DNA of 64,000 bases, taken from contig NZ_FNON01000013.1 of NCBI RefSeq assembly GCF_900107045.1, positions 62,001 through 126,000 of the forward strand. The letters are read 5' to 3'. A program made the position numbers and the translations under genes. The notes beneath the pieces are model-generated. The model was given only the letters and a program-made list of their open reading frames with translations, was not told where the DNA came from and ran no database searches. This document shows positions 33,899-41,437 of the stretch, piece after piece; position 1 is the stretch's first letter; every line of letters begins with the position of its first letter. The stretch is from Amycolatopsis xylanica (GTDB lineage: Bacteria; Actinomycetota; Actinomycetes; Mycobacteriales; Pseudonocardiaceae).

Positions 33899-34992
33899 GA
33901 CAGGATCCCGTTCCGTTCGCGGGCAACGTTTCCTTGTGCGACGGCGGCGACGCCCAAATTGGCCAAGTGCCGCGCCGAGAGCCGGGTGAGGCTTGCTTGG
34001 TCTTCGGGTAGGAGGCCGCACTTGAGCCAGGACTCGAACGCGACCTTGAGCAGGTCCGCGCGCAACACTCCCCGCTCAGCCCTCGGGTTCGCGGTGTCCG
34101 CGCCGAGCAGGTAGCCCGCCGCCCAGATCTCCATGCCGAGCCGGGTGGGCAGCGGGCAGGTACCGGCAATGTCGTCCCGGTCGACGCCGACCAGATCGCA
34201 CCAGTCGTGCCAATACCAGCCGAACGGGTGCCAGATGTGCTCACCGGCGCCCGGCCTCGCGAAGCGCAGCCTGGTCTCCGAGTTGTGGAACTCGACCGCG
34301 AAGTCACCGGACCGGCGGTGGGCCGCGCGGTCGGCGAGTTCGCCCAGTACCGATGAGGACGTTTCCCAGTAGCCGGAAGGCAGCGAGGTGTCGGTGAAGA
34401 CCGCCGCGTGACGCTCACCGTCGAGCTCGTTGCCCGCGACGCTGCTGAGCGTGCCGTGTTCGAGCAGGTGCGGCACGGCGGCGAGGACCGGGATCGCGCG
34501 GTCGGCGACGAAGGTCGCGATGGCGCGGTCGTCGTGGCGGACGTCGTCCGGGACGGTCTCGAGATACCCGGCGAGCGCGCGGGCCTCGTCGACCGGCAGC
34601 ACCAAACCCAGTGTGGGCACGAAGCCGGGGAACAGCGGCGCCCACGCCGACCCGGACTCGACGGCTCGGCGGACGAAGTACGAGTTCGGCGTGCTGTGCC
34701 AGTTCACGTAGAGCGTGAGCGCGGCCGACGGCTGGGCCGCGACGGCCTGCGGCAGCTGGTGACCGAAGCCCGGCATCAGGTGGATGTCGTCCTGCAGCAC
34801 CAGGTGATGGGTCGCGCCAGGCTCGATCGCGGCCCACGCCTTCTTGGCCGTGCGCAGCGGGCTCGGCGGGCCGCCCGGGTCGGGATCGGTCACCACCCGC
34901 GCGGCCAAGGGCGCACACGAGCGGACCAGTTCGCCGATCCGGTCCGCCCGGCTCGGATGGTGCATGATCGCGACGCTCAGCTGGACTGTCAT
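33895..34992 (-). CDS. GT-A-like glycosyltransferase candidate with C-terminal extension
   Basis: This 365-residue protein starts with a nucleotide-binding-like strand (MTVQLSVAIMHHPSRADRI) and has HHLVLQDDIHLMPGFGHQLP near residue 65, where DDI could be the metal-binding DxD of a GT-A enzyme. The layout resembles GT25/LPS-type transferases. From about residue 235 a second region, with GEHIWHPFGWYWHDWCDLVG, has no family I recognise. It overlaps both neighbours by 4 nt in an operon that also carries a PIG-L deacetylase, so transfer of an aminosugar is a reasonable guess. Confidence 0.6.
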   Translation of the reverse strand: MTVQLSVAIMHHPSRADRIGELVRSCAPLAARVVTDPDPGGPPSPLRTAKKAWAAIEPGATHHLVLQDDIHLMPGFGHQLPQAVAAQPSAALTLYVNWHSTPNSYFVRRAVESGSAWAPLFPGFVPTLGLVLPVDEARALAGYLETVPDDVRHDDRAIATFVADRAIPVLAAVPHLLEHGTLSSVAGNELDGERHAAVFTDTSLPSGYWETSSSVLGELADRAAHRRSGDFAVEFHNSETRLRFARPGAGEHIWHPFGWYWHDWCDLVGVDRDDIAGTCPLPTRLGMEIWAAGYLLGADTANPRAERGVLRADLLKVAFESWLKCGLLPEDQASLTRLSARHLANLGVAAVAQGNVARERNGILS

Positions 34993-35795
34993 CCGCCGAC
35001 TCCTTCGTATCGGGCCGCGCCGGCGTACCAAAGCCTTCGCGCGGCGAGGAATGCGAGCACACCGGCCGCCGGTGAGGCGATCGCGAGCGCGCCGAGTACC
35101 CCGCCCTGCGTCTGTCCCAAAAGGACGGACGCGGGCAGGAAAGCGGTGTAGGCCGCCGGAAGAACGGTGGTGAGCATGAGCTTGAGCGGCATCGGGAAGA
35201 TCGTGATCGGGTAGTTCCCGAACGACGCCATCAGCTCGTCAGCCCACATCGCGGGCGTGCCGGTGTCGACCTGCCGGAAGGCCAGCGTCGAGATCGCCAG
35301 CTGTACCGCGCCTTCGAGCAGCGCGGCGCCCGCCACGGCGGCGACCAGGAACGCGAGCTTCCACCAGGGCCACGAGGTGTCGGCGATGCCGATGCCGATC
35401 CCGAGCACGGTCAGCCCGACGGCCAGGTCGCCGAGCGCGGTCACCCGTGCCGAGCTGAGCAACACCTGCGTCAGCAAGGGAAGCGGCCGCAGTAGATAGC
35501 CCTCGATCCGTCCTTCTTGGACAAGCCGGGGCAGGTCGGCGACCGTGTCGAAGAAGATCACGTACACCGCGTGGCCGACCAGTCGCAGGCCCGCGATGAA
35601 GAAGACCTGCCCGCCGGTCCACCCGCCCAGCCCGGGGAACCGGGTGACCAGCACGGTCAGGAACAGCAGCAGCGAAGACTGCCACAACACACCGTGCACC
35701 AAGGAGAGCGCGAACTCGCCGCGATACTCCATGCGGGCACGGACGTTGAGCGCGGTCAGCCGGACCGCGCTGCGCAGCACACTCATGGTCCTCAC
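34989..35795 (-). CDS. ABC-2 type transporter permease
   Basis: This 268-residue membrane protein has about six hydrophobic segments and belongs with the ABC-2 permeases of the COG3694/COG4587 type. GEFALSLVHGVLWQSSLLLF and EGRIEGYLLRPLPLLTQVLL are typical. I chose the GTG at 35795 because it overlaps the preceding stop as GTGA, like every other junction here; an ATG at 35786 is the alternative. With the next two genes it forms an exporter of the daunorubicin/viologen-export kind. Confidence 0.82.
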   Translation of the reverse strand: MRTMSVLRSAVRLTALNVRARMEYRGEFALSLVHGVLWQSSLLLFLTVLVTRFPGLGGWTGGQVFFIAGLRLVGHAVYVIFFDTVADLPRLVQEGRIEGYLLRPLPLLTQVLLSSARVTALGDLAVGLTVLGIGIGIADTSWPWWKLAFLVAAVAGAALLEGAVQLAISTLAFRQVDTGTPAMWADELMASFGNYPITIFPMPLKLMLTTVLPAAYTAFLPASVLLGQTQGGVLGALAIASPAAGVLAFLAARRLWYAGAARYEGVGG

Positions 35796-36589
35796 CCGCC
35801 CTGTGTCTCGACGCGACGCTCGACCCGCGCCCACATCACCCGCGTGAGGCCCGCGAGCAGGACGCACCAGCCGGCCTGGAGCATCAGCTGTCCCGGCGCG
35901 TCGGCGGGCGGGATCCGTCCTGTGTAGAGGGACAACGGGACGTTCAGCGTGCTCTGGAAGGGAAGCAGCCCGGCGAACGTCACCACCGCGTCCGGCAGGT
36001 ACCAGAGCGGGACGAACGCGCCGGAGAGGAAGTCGGCGATGAAGTGGTAGACGCGCCTGGCGTTGTTGTTCGTCGTCATCCAGAAGCACAGCAGGTCGAC
36101 GGCCAGCAGCAAGTGGTACTCGACCACCTGTCCCAGCAGCAGGCTCACCACGCTGGCCAGCGCGACCGCCGGGTCCGGCGGCGGCTGGATCAACCCGGTC
36201 GCGAGCGCCACCAGGTAGCCGGCCAGCGACCAGCCTCCCCAGTAGAGCGCCTCGCCCGTCGACTTGAGGAGGTGATAGCGCCGCGCGCTCACCGGCCGCA
36301 GGAACCAGTACGCGATCCGGCCGTCGTTGACCAGCGACCACAGCGCATCACGCGAGAAGATGCGCGACGCCCAGCGGATCCGGGTCACCAGCACGGCCAT
36401 CGTCGCGTAGGTGACGGCCTGGTCGACGTTCATCCCGGCGGCGACGGTCGTGCCCGCGTACAAGGCGTGCCACAGGAAATAGCCGAGCACCACCTGCAGC
36501 ACGCCCATCGCCGCCGCCGACGCCAACCGGCTCCGGTGCGTCAGCTCGGTCAGCACCGGCACCCGCGCCAGCGACCACTGGACGCTCAT
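35792..36589 (-). CDS. ABC-2 type transporter permease
   Basis: This 265-residue protein is the second permease, with six predicted membrane segments and the family stretch NDGRIAYWFLRPVSARRYHL near residue 90, paralogous to EGRIEGYLLRPLPL in its partner. It overlaps the ATPase gene and the other permease by 4 nt. It would form a heterodimeric channel. The operon suggests export of the cluster product or a glycan precursor. Confidence 0.85.
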   Translation of the reverse strand: MSVQWSLARVPVLTELTHRSRLASAAAMGVLQVVLGYFLWHALYAGTTVAAGMNVDQAVTYATMAVLVTRIRWASRIFSRDALWSLVNDGRIAYWFLRPVSARRYHLLKSTGEALYWGGWSLAGYLVALATGLIQPPPDPAVALASVVSLLLGQVVEYHLLLAVDLLCFWMTTNNNARRVYHFIADFLSGAFVPLWYLPDAVVTFAGLLPFQSTLNVPLSLYTGRIPPADAPGQLMLQAGWCVLLAGLTRVMWARVERRVETQGG

Positions 36590-37395
36590 GCGACCAGGTA
36601 CAGATGCCGGACGAGAGCCTCGACATCGGCGTCTTCGTCGTGGTGAGCGGCACGAAGCGCGCCCAGCGTCCCGTCGTAGGCCACCTTGCCGCCGTTGATC
36701 AGCACGAGCCGATCGCACAGCTGCGCGACCTCGGTCATGTCGTGCGTGGTCAGCAGCACCGTGCGGCCGCGGTCGGCCACCTGGTGGCGGAGGAACTCAC
36801 GCACCTGCTCCTTGACCACCAGGTCCATCCCGATGGTCGGCTCGTCGAGGAAGAGCACCGGCGGGTCGTGCAGCAACGCCGCGGCCAGGTCGCACCGGAC
36901 ACGCTGGCCGAGCGACAGGTGCCGCACTGGCGTCCGCCAGAATCCGGCGAGCCCGAGCAATTCGCTGAACAGCGCCATCCGGTCGGCGTGCTCAGCCCGC
37001 GGAATGCCGTAGATGTCACGGAGGATGTTCAGCGATTCGACCGCGGGCAGATCCCACCACAGCTGGGTGCGCTGGCCGAAGACGGCGCCGATGTCCCGGG
37101 CGTTGGCCAGCCGGTCGGTGTGCGGCACGCGGCCGTTGACCCGGATCTCGCCGCTGGTCGGCACCAGCACGCCGGTCAGCATCTTGATCAAGGTCGACTT
37201 CCCCGCGCCGTTCGGCCCCAGCAGCGCGAGGAACTCGCCCTTGCGCACGGTCAGCGAGACGTCGTCCACCACCTGCTTGGTTTCCCGCACCGGCCGGATG
37301 AGCGAGCGGACCGCCGCCCGCATCCCGCTCCCCCGCACCGTGACCTCGAACGACTTCGAGACACCCGCCGCGTCGATCGCGAGCTCAGCTTCCAT
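36586..37395 (-). CDS. ABC transporter ATP-binding protein (COG4586-like)
   Basis: This 269-residue ATPase has Walker A GPNGAGKST near residue 60, Q-loop FGQRTQLWWDLPAVE, signature HLSLGQRVRCDLAAAL and Walker B VLFLDEPTIGMD, then the H-loop TTHDM. FGQRTQLWWDLP is distinctive of the ABC-2 exporters that pair with two short permeases. The ATG at 37395 overlaps the upstream PIG-L gene by 11 nt. It powers the exporter encoded downstream. Confidence 0.9.
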   Translation of the reverse strand: MEAELAIDAAGVSKSFEVTVRGSGMRAAVRSLIRPVRETKQVVDDVSLTVRKGEFLALLGPNGAGKSTLIKMLTGVLVPTSGEIRVNGRVPHTDRLANARDIGAVFGQRTQLWWDLPAVESLNILRDIYGIPRAEHADRMALFSELLGLAGFWRTPVRHLSLGQRVRCDLAAALLHDPPVLFLDEPTIGMDLVVKEQVREFLRHQVADRGRTVLLTTHDMTEVAQLCDRLVLINGGKVAYDGTLGALRAAHHDEDADVEALVRHLYLVA

Positions 37396-38137
37396 CGGGC
37401 ACCAGCTCCCAGAAGAGTTCATAGCGGAAGAACGAGTCCCAACCGGGCGCGTCGTCGGGAGTGAGCCGCAGCGCGGGCAGCTGCGAGCGATAGCAGCGGA
37501 CCGCGCGCTCCTTGGCCCGCCGGGCTTCCCCGGTCAGCTCGACGACCTGCTCCTTGAGCCTGGCGCGGTCGAACCCGCAGGCGGCGAGTTCTTCGTCGAG
37601 CCAGAAGCCGGCGTCGAGGAAGTCCGGTTTCGGGCCGCCGTCGACCCGGGACGGCCAGCCGAACCGAAGCGCGTAAGGCAGATCGGCGTAGACGAAGACC
37701 GCCGGGCCGCGGCCGTCGCCCGCCACCGCGGCACTCGCCGCGTCGCGCAGTGCGACGTGGTCGGGGTGGCCGCCGATCCCCGCCGGGAACCACAATTCCG
37801 CCGTCTCGGCCAGAAAGGGCCTCAACGCCTTCGTCAGCCGGGCCTGATCGGGCGGCTCGGTCCGGTATTGGTTCTCCGGCTCGGCGAGCCGGTGTGCGGT
37901 GCAGCCGAGTTCGGCGACCGCGAGTTCGTCTTCGGCGACGCGCTCGGCGTGACGGCGGGCCGAGGTGGTCGCCCTGGTGATGCGATCCCACCTGGTCCGG
38001 CCGATGCTCGGCGGCGGCGGACCGGCGAAGAGGGTGACCACCCTGGCGCCAGGCCGCAGCAGCTGCGCCGACGCGGACAGGACGGCGTCGTCGAGGTGCG
38101 CGGACAGGACCGTCGCGCGTGTCGTGCTGGATGTCAT
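37385..38137 (-). CDS. PIG-L/LmbE family deacetylase, paralogue 1
   Basis: This 250-residue zinc-dependent deacetylase-like protein has SAHLDDAVLSASAQLL at the N-terminus (the usual AHPDD, here with Leu) and GIGGHPDHVALRDAA near residue 120. The family removes N-acetyl groups from GlcNAc-linked molecules or acylated amines. It has no signal peptide. A second copy at 58583-59326 shares long identical runs such as VFVYADLPYALRFGWPSR. It starts 1 nt after the DAHP synthase stop. The substrate is probably an acetylamino group in the cluster product. Confidence 0.87.
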   Translation of the reverse strand: MTSSTTRATVLSAHLDDAVLSASAQLLRPGARVVTLFAGPPPPSIGRTRWDRITRATTSARRHAERVAEDELAVAELGCTAHRLAEPENQYRTEPPDQARLTKALRPFLAETAELWFPAGIGGHPDHVALRDAASAAVAGDGRGPAVFVYADLPYALRFGWPSRVDGGPKPDFLDAGFWLDEELAACGFDRARLKEQVVELTGEARRAKERAVRCYRSQLPALRLTPDDAPGWDSFFRYELFWELVPDGS

Positions 38138-38138
38138 G

Positions 38139-38939
38139 TCACACAACAACTTCCACTGGCGCCGGAGTCAGCGGGCTGACGACGCGCATGGCCTTCACGG
38201 TCTCGATCAGGTGCCGCAACGCCGCGCTGTCGATGGCCTGGTCGCAGTCGGTCCACGACTCGTCCGGAACCGGGTGGCTCTCCACCACCAGGCCGTCCGC
38301 GCCGACCGCGACACCGGCGAGCGCCAGTGGCAGCACCCAGTCGCGGCGACCGGCCGCGTGGCTCGGGTCGATGATCACCGGCAGCTCGGTCTTGGTGCGC
38401 AGCACCGGAACGGCCGCGATGTCGAGCGTGTTCCTGGTCTCGGTGATGAAGGTCCGGATGCCCCGCTCGCACAGGATGACGTTCGGGTTGCCCTCGGCGC
38501 GGATGTAGTCGGCGGAGCCGAGCCACTCGTCGTAGGTGGCCGCGAACGAGCGCTTCAGCACGACCGGCAGCCCGGCGGCGCCGACCGCCTGCAGCAGGCG
38601 GGCGTTGCGCATCGACCTGGCGCCGATGAGGAAGGCGTCGACGTGCCCGATCAGCGCTTCGACGTCGGCGGAGTCGAGTGGCTCCGACAGGATCGGCAGT
38701 CCGGTGCGGGCCCTGGCTTCGTCGAGCAGCGGGATGGCTTCAAGACCCATGCCCTGGAACCGGTCAGGGCCGGATCGCGGCTTGAACACGCAGCCGCGCA
38801 GCACGTCGGCGCCCGCGTCGGCGGCGGCCTGGGCGTGGCGCACGTAGTCCGGCTCGACCGAGCACGGGCCGGAGATGACCGGCGCTGCGCCGGAACCGAA
38901 AACGGCTGCTCCGATAGTGACGTTCATTGCGTTCCCCAT
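38139..38939 (-). CDS. 3-deoxy-7-phosphoheptulonate synthase (class I-beta) paralogue
   Basis: This 266-residue TIM-barrel enzyme has the DAHP synthase I-beta signatures: ISGPCSVEPD (metal Cys), LRGCVFKPRSGPDRFQGMG, GNPNVILCERGIRTF and IIDPSHAAGRRDWVLPLAL, then LVVESHPVP. It would join phosphoenolpyruvate and erythrose 4-phosphate. There is no extra allosteric domain. A copy in a secondary operon often boosts shikimate flux for a product, although a changed aldose substrate cannot be excluded. The ATG abuts the previous stop (TGAATG). Confidence 0.87.
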   Translation of the reverse strand: MGNAMNVTIGAAVFGSGAAPVISGPCSVEPDYVRHAQAAADAGADVLRGCVFKPRSGPDRFQGMGLEAIPLLDEARARTGLPILSEPLDSADVEALIGHVDAFLIGARSMRNARLLQAVGAAGLPVVLKRSFAATYDEWLGSADYIRAEGNPNVILCERGIRTFITETRNTLDIAAVPVLRTKTELPVIIDPSHAAGRRDWVLPLALAGVAVGADGLVVESHPVPDESWTDCDQAIDSAALRHLIETVKAMRVVSPLTPAPVEVVV

Positions 38940-39206
38940 TCAGTCGTGCACGATCCGCCAGCCCTCGAACTGGGGCGCGGTCGTGGTGGCGAGCTCGCAG
39001 AGCCGGGCACCTGCCTCGGCGGCTGAAAGCGCGTTTTCGGCGATACTGAAAAGAATGACGTCGACCCGGCCGGGACTGGTGGCCGCGCGGACGTGTTCGA
39101 GCCCGGAATCCGGCTCGGCCAGCGCCCAGAGCAGGTCGACCACCACGTCGGCCGTCATGTCGTGGTGGCGGGCGCCACCGGTGGCCGCGAGTGCGACGCT
39201 AGCCAT
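38940..39206 (-). CDS. small uncharacterised protein, first gene of the DAHP/PIG-L operon
   Basis: This 88-residue protein begins MASVALAATGGARHHDMTAD and has VDLLWALAEPDSGLEHV and DVILFSIAENALSAAEAGA, suggesting a compact alpha/beta fold. I recognise no family. It heads an eight-gene operon (39206 to 33272) and is the first gene left of the divergent LuxR-type regulator. The ATG at 39206 is the likeliest start; an earlier start would extend it by 16 residues. Confidence 0.6.
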   Translation of the reverse strand: MASVALAATGGARHHDMTADVVVDLLWALAEPDSGLEHVRAATSPGRVDVILFSIAENALSAAEAGARLCELATTTAPQFEGWRIVHD

Positions 39207-39506
39207 GTACACGGCGGTCGCTCTTGCGGATCTTGGCGTCCCAGTCGAATCCACCGAATTCGGGAATAAGCATTTTTAGCCCCCAGGAATCGTTTTTTCG
39301 CGTTTCCGATGCGGATAACGATGCCGGAGCCCACGAGGGTCCGGAAGGGTTTCGCGGTGGCACCAAACGCCGGTGCACCTTCCTGCCAGCCCCGCCACGC
39401 TCCCGCTGAGCGGAACCGCCTGTCCACGACCTGGGCACTGATCAACTCCGCGTGTAGCATGCTGGACGCGGGTTCGACAGCGGCCCGATGCCACTGGGGG
39501 TGGTAC
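39207..39506. promoter_or_regulatory. divergent control region
   Basis: These 300 nt separate the leftward DAHP/PIG-L operon from the rightward LuxR-type gene. They are less GC-rich near 39260-39320 (runs such as catttttag and cgttttttcgcg). They must hold promoters for both directions. I see no clear palindromic operator or sigma motif in them and no gene. Confidence 0.4.
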
Positions 39507-40481
39507 ATGCTCAAACCGCTGGGCTTGGATGCCGCGGCGGAATCGGTCTACCGCGCGATGATCACCCATCGCGGGTGGGGTGTCGCGCAGCTGGCGCGCC
39601 ATCTCGGCGTGTCCGAGACCGAGGTCCACACCGCACTGGACCAGCTGGCCGATCTCGCCTTGGTACGCCAGTCTCTCGACGACCCCGGCATCGTCCGTCC
39701 GGTCGATCCGGAATTCGGCCTGGTGTCGCTTTTGCAGCAGCGGCAGGCACAACTGCAGCGCAGCCAGCAGGAGCTGGCCGAAAGCCAGGCCGCGATCACC
39801 GGCATGCTCGCGGACCTGCAGACCTCCGGCGGGCGCGTCGAGGTCGATCAGCTGGTCGGCATCGACGAGATCCAGGACCGCATCGAGGTGCTCGCCGGGC
39901 GCGCCAGGCGTGAGTGCCTGTCGTTCATGCCAGGCGGCGCGCAGTCGGCCTCGAGCATCGAAGCCGGGAAACCGTTGAACGAAGCCGCTTTACGGCGTGG
40001 AGTCGCGATTCGCACGGTGTACCTGGACAGCGTCCGCAACGACACGATGACCAGGAATTACGCGCGCTGGCTCGCCGAGCGGGGCGGCGAGTTCCGCACG
40101 ACCCCGACGCTGCCGGTCCGGATGCTGCTCGTGGATTCCGAAATAGCGTTGCTGCCGGTGAACCCTGACGACAGCAGGGAAGGCGCGCTGCAGCTGACCA
40201 GCCAGGGCATCATCGTCACGCTGACCGCGTTCTTCGATCAGGTATGGGCGGCGGCATCGCCACTCGGCGAGGAGCCAGCCCGCGACGACGCGGGGCTGAC
40301 CGGCCAGGAGCGCGAACTGCTCAAACTGCTCGGGCAGGGCCTGACCGACGAGATGTCGGCCAGGCGGCTGGGTATCTCGCTGCGCACCGTGCGCCGCATG
40401 GCGGCCGACCTGATGGACCGGCTCGGCGCGAAGAGCCGGTTCGAGGCAGGCTGCCGCGCGGTCGAACGGGGCTGGCTGTGA
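39507..40481 (+). CDS. LuxR-type regulator with TrmB-like N-terminus
   Basis: This 324-residue regulator has an N-terminal winged-helix region (ESVYRAMITHRGWGVAQLAR, HLGVSETEVHTALDQLADL), a short coiled coil, a sensor-like middle and a C-terminal LuxR HTH (LTGQERELLKLLGQGLTDEM, RRLGISLRTVRRMAADLMDR). This architecture is common among regulators inside actinomycete biosynthetic clusters. The ATG at 39507 has GGGGG upstream. It is divergent from the operon at 39206 and probably activates the cluster. It converges with the KAS III-like gene. Confidence 0.85.
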   Translation: MLKPLGLDAAAESVYRAMITHRGWGVAQLARHLGVSETEVHTALDQLADLALVRQSLDDPGIVRPVDPEFGLVSLLQQRQAQLQRSQQELAESQAAITGMLADLQTSGGRVEVDQLVGIDEIQDRIEVLAGRARRECLSFMPGGAQSASSIEAGKPLNEAALRRGVAIRTVYLDSVRNDTMTRNYARWLAERGGEFRTTPTLPVRMLLVDSEIALLPVNPDDSREGALQLTSQGIIVTLTAFFDQVWAAASPLGEEPARDDAGLTGQERELLKLLGQGLTDEMSARRLGISLRTVRRMAADLMDRLGAKSRFEAGCRAVERGWL

Positions 40482-40492
40482 TCAGCGCGAGT

Positions 40493-41437
40493 TCAGTTTC
40501 CGGTTCTGCCGGCCTCGATACGTCGCAGGACTATGGCGGACCATGAACGCGGACTCATCGTGAGCACCAGCGTCTGATCGTCATCATCGAGGTGTCCCCT
40601 GTCCACGAGATGCTCCAGGGTCAGGAGCGCGTCCGCCGAGAAGCAGTGCCCGGTGCCGGCTCCCAAGGGGCTCGCCACTCTGTCCACCGGCACCCGCGCC
40701 GACGACGCGATGAACTCGAGAGTCGAACGCCCGTAGTTTCCGGTGAGCACGTGGCGAAAGTCCGCTGTGGTAAGCGAAAGCCGCTCGGTCACGGTGCGGA
40801 CGACGGCTCGGATGCCGAGCGTCGTCGCACGAGCGACCAGGATCGGTTTGTCCGCCACCGTGCCGATGTCGGCCCGGCAGGTGTCGGCCATCGTACGCAG
40901 CTCGTACCCCGGGCCGGACAGCGTCGAGCTGACCACGCAGCTCGCCGCACCGTCACTGAGCACAGTCTGCCCGTTAGTCAAATATCTGGTTCGCGACCGC
41001 ACCCGGTCGGCGGTCACCATCAGCACCGTCGGCTTGTCGCCGGTCAGCACCATCCCGCGTGCCACCGCCAAGGCAGGCCCCAGGTTCCCGCAGCCCGAAC
41101 CACTGACGAAGGTGGCCGGCGTGCGTGGCAAGCCGACAGCTTCGAGGAAATCCCAGATCTCCGCGGTGGGGGTGAGTTCGGGTGAGGTATCGGTGCTGAA
41201 CACGACCGCGTCGACCGTATCCGGCTGGACGGCGGCGAGTGTCCGCCGCGCGCTGCGCGCCGCGAGCTCGACCACTGTTTCCTGAGCCACCCGGCAGTCG
41301 CGTAACCCCTGGGTGCGCAGGGTGCCCAGCTGCTCGCGGACCTCCGGATCGTCGATCTCCTCGAGCGGCGCGCTCACACCCAGCTCGTGGGCGAGGCCGA
41401 AAACGTACACCGGCTTGTCAGGTGCCGCAGTGGTCAC
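40493..41437 (-). CDS. KAS III-like acyltransferase with altered active site
   Basis: This 314-residue thiolase-fold protein has the KAS III Cys (Cys116 in FVSGSGCGNLGPALA). Where true KAS III has HQAN it has LTGNYGRSTLEF, and where KAS III has GNTSAAS it has GAGTGHCFSADAL. It therefore lacks the standard His/Asn pair and is more likely an acyl transferase than a condensing enzyme, as seen in CloN2/CerJ-like subgroups. The ATG overlaps the adenylation gene by 4 nt, so it is coupled to substrate activation. It is the last gene of the operon from 50728. Confidence 0.8.
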   Translation of the reverse strand: MTTAAPDKPVYVFGLAHELGVSAPLEEIDDPEVREQLGTLRTQGLRDCRVAQETVVELAARSARRTLAAVQPDTVDAVVFSTDTSPELTPTAEIWDFLEAVGLPRTPATFVSGSGCGNLGPALAVARGMVLTGDKPTVLMVTADRVRSRTRYLTNGQTVLSDGAASCVVSSTLSGPGYELRTMADTCRADIGTVADKPILVARATTLGIRAVVRTVTERLSLTTADFRHVLTGNYGRSTLEFIASSARVPVDRVASPLGAGTGHCFSADALLTLEHLVDRGHLDDDDQTLVLTMSPRSWSAIVLRRIEAGRTGN

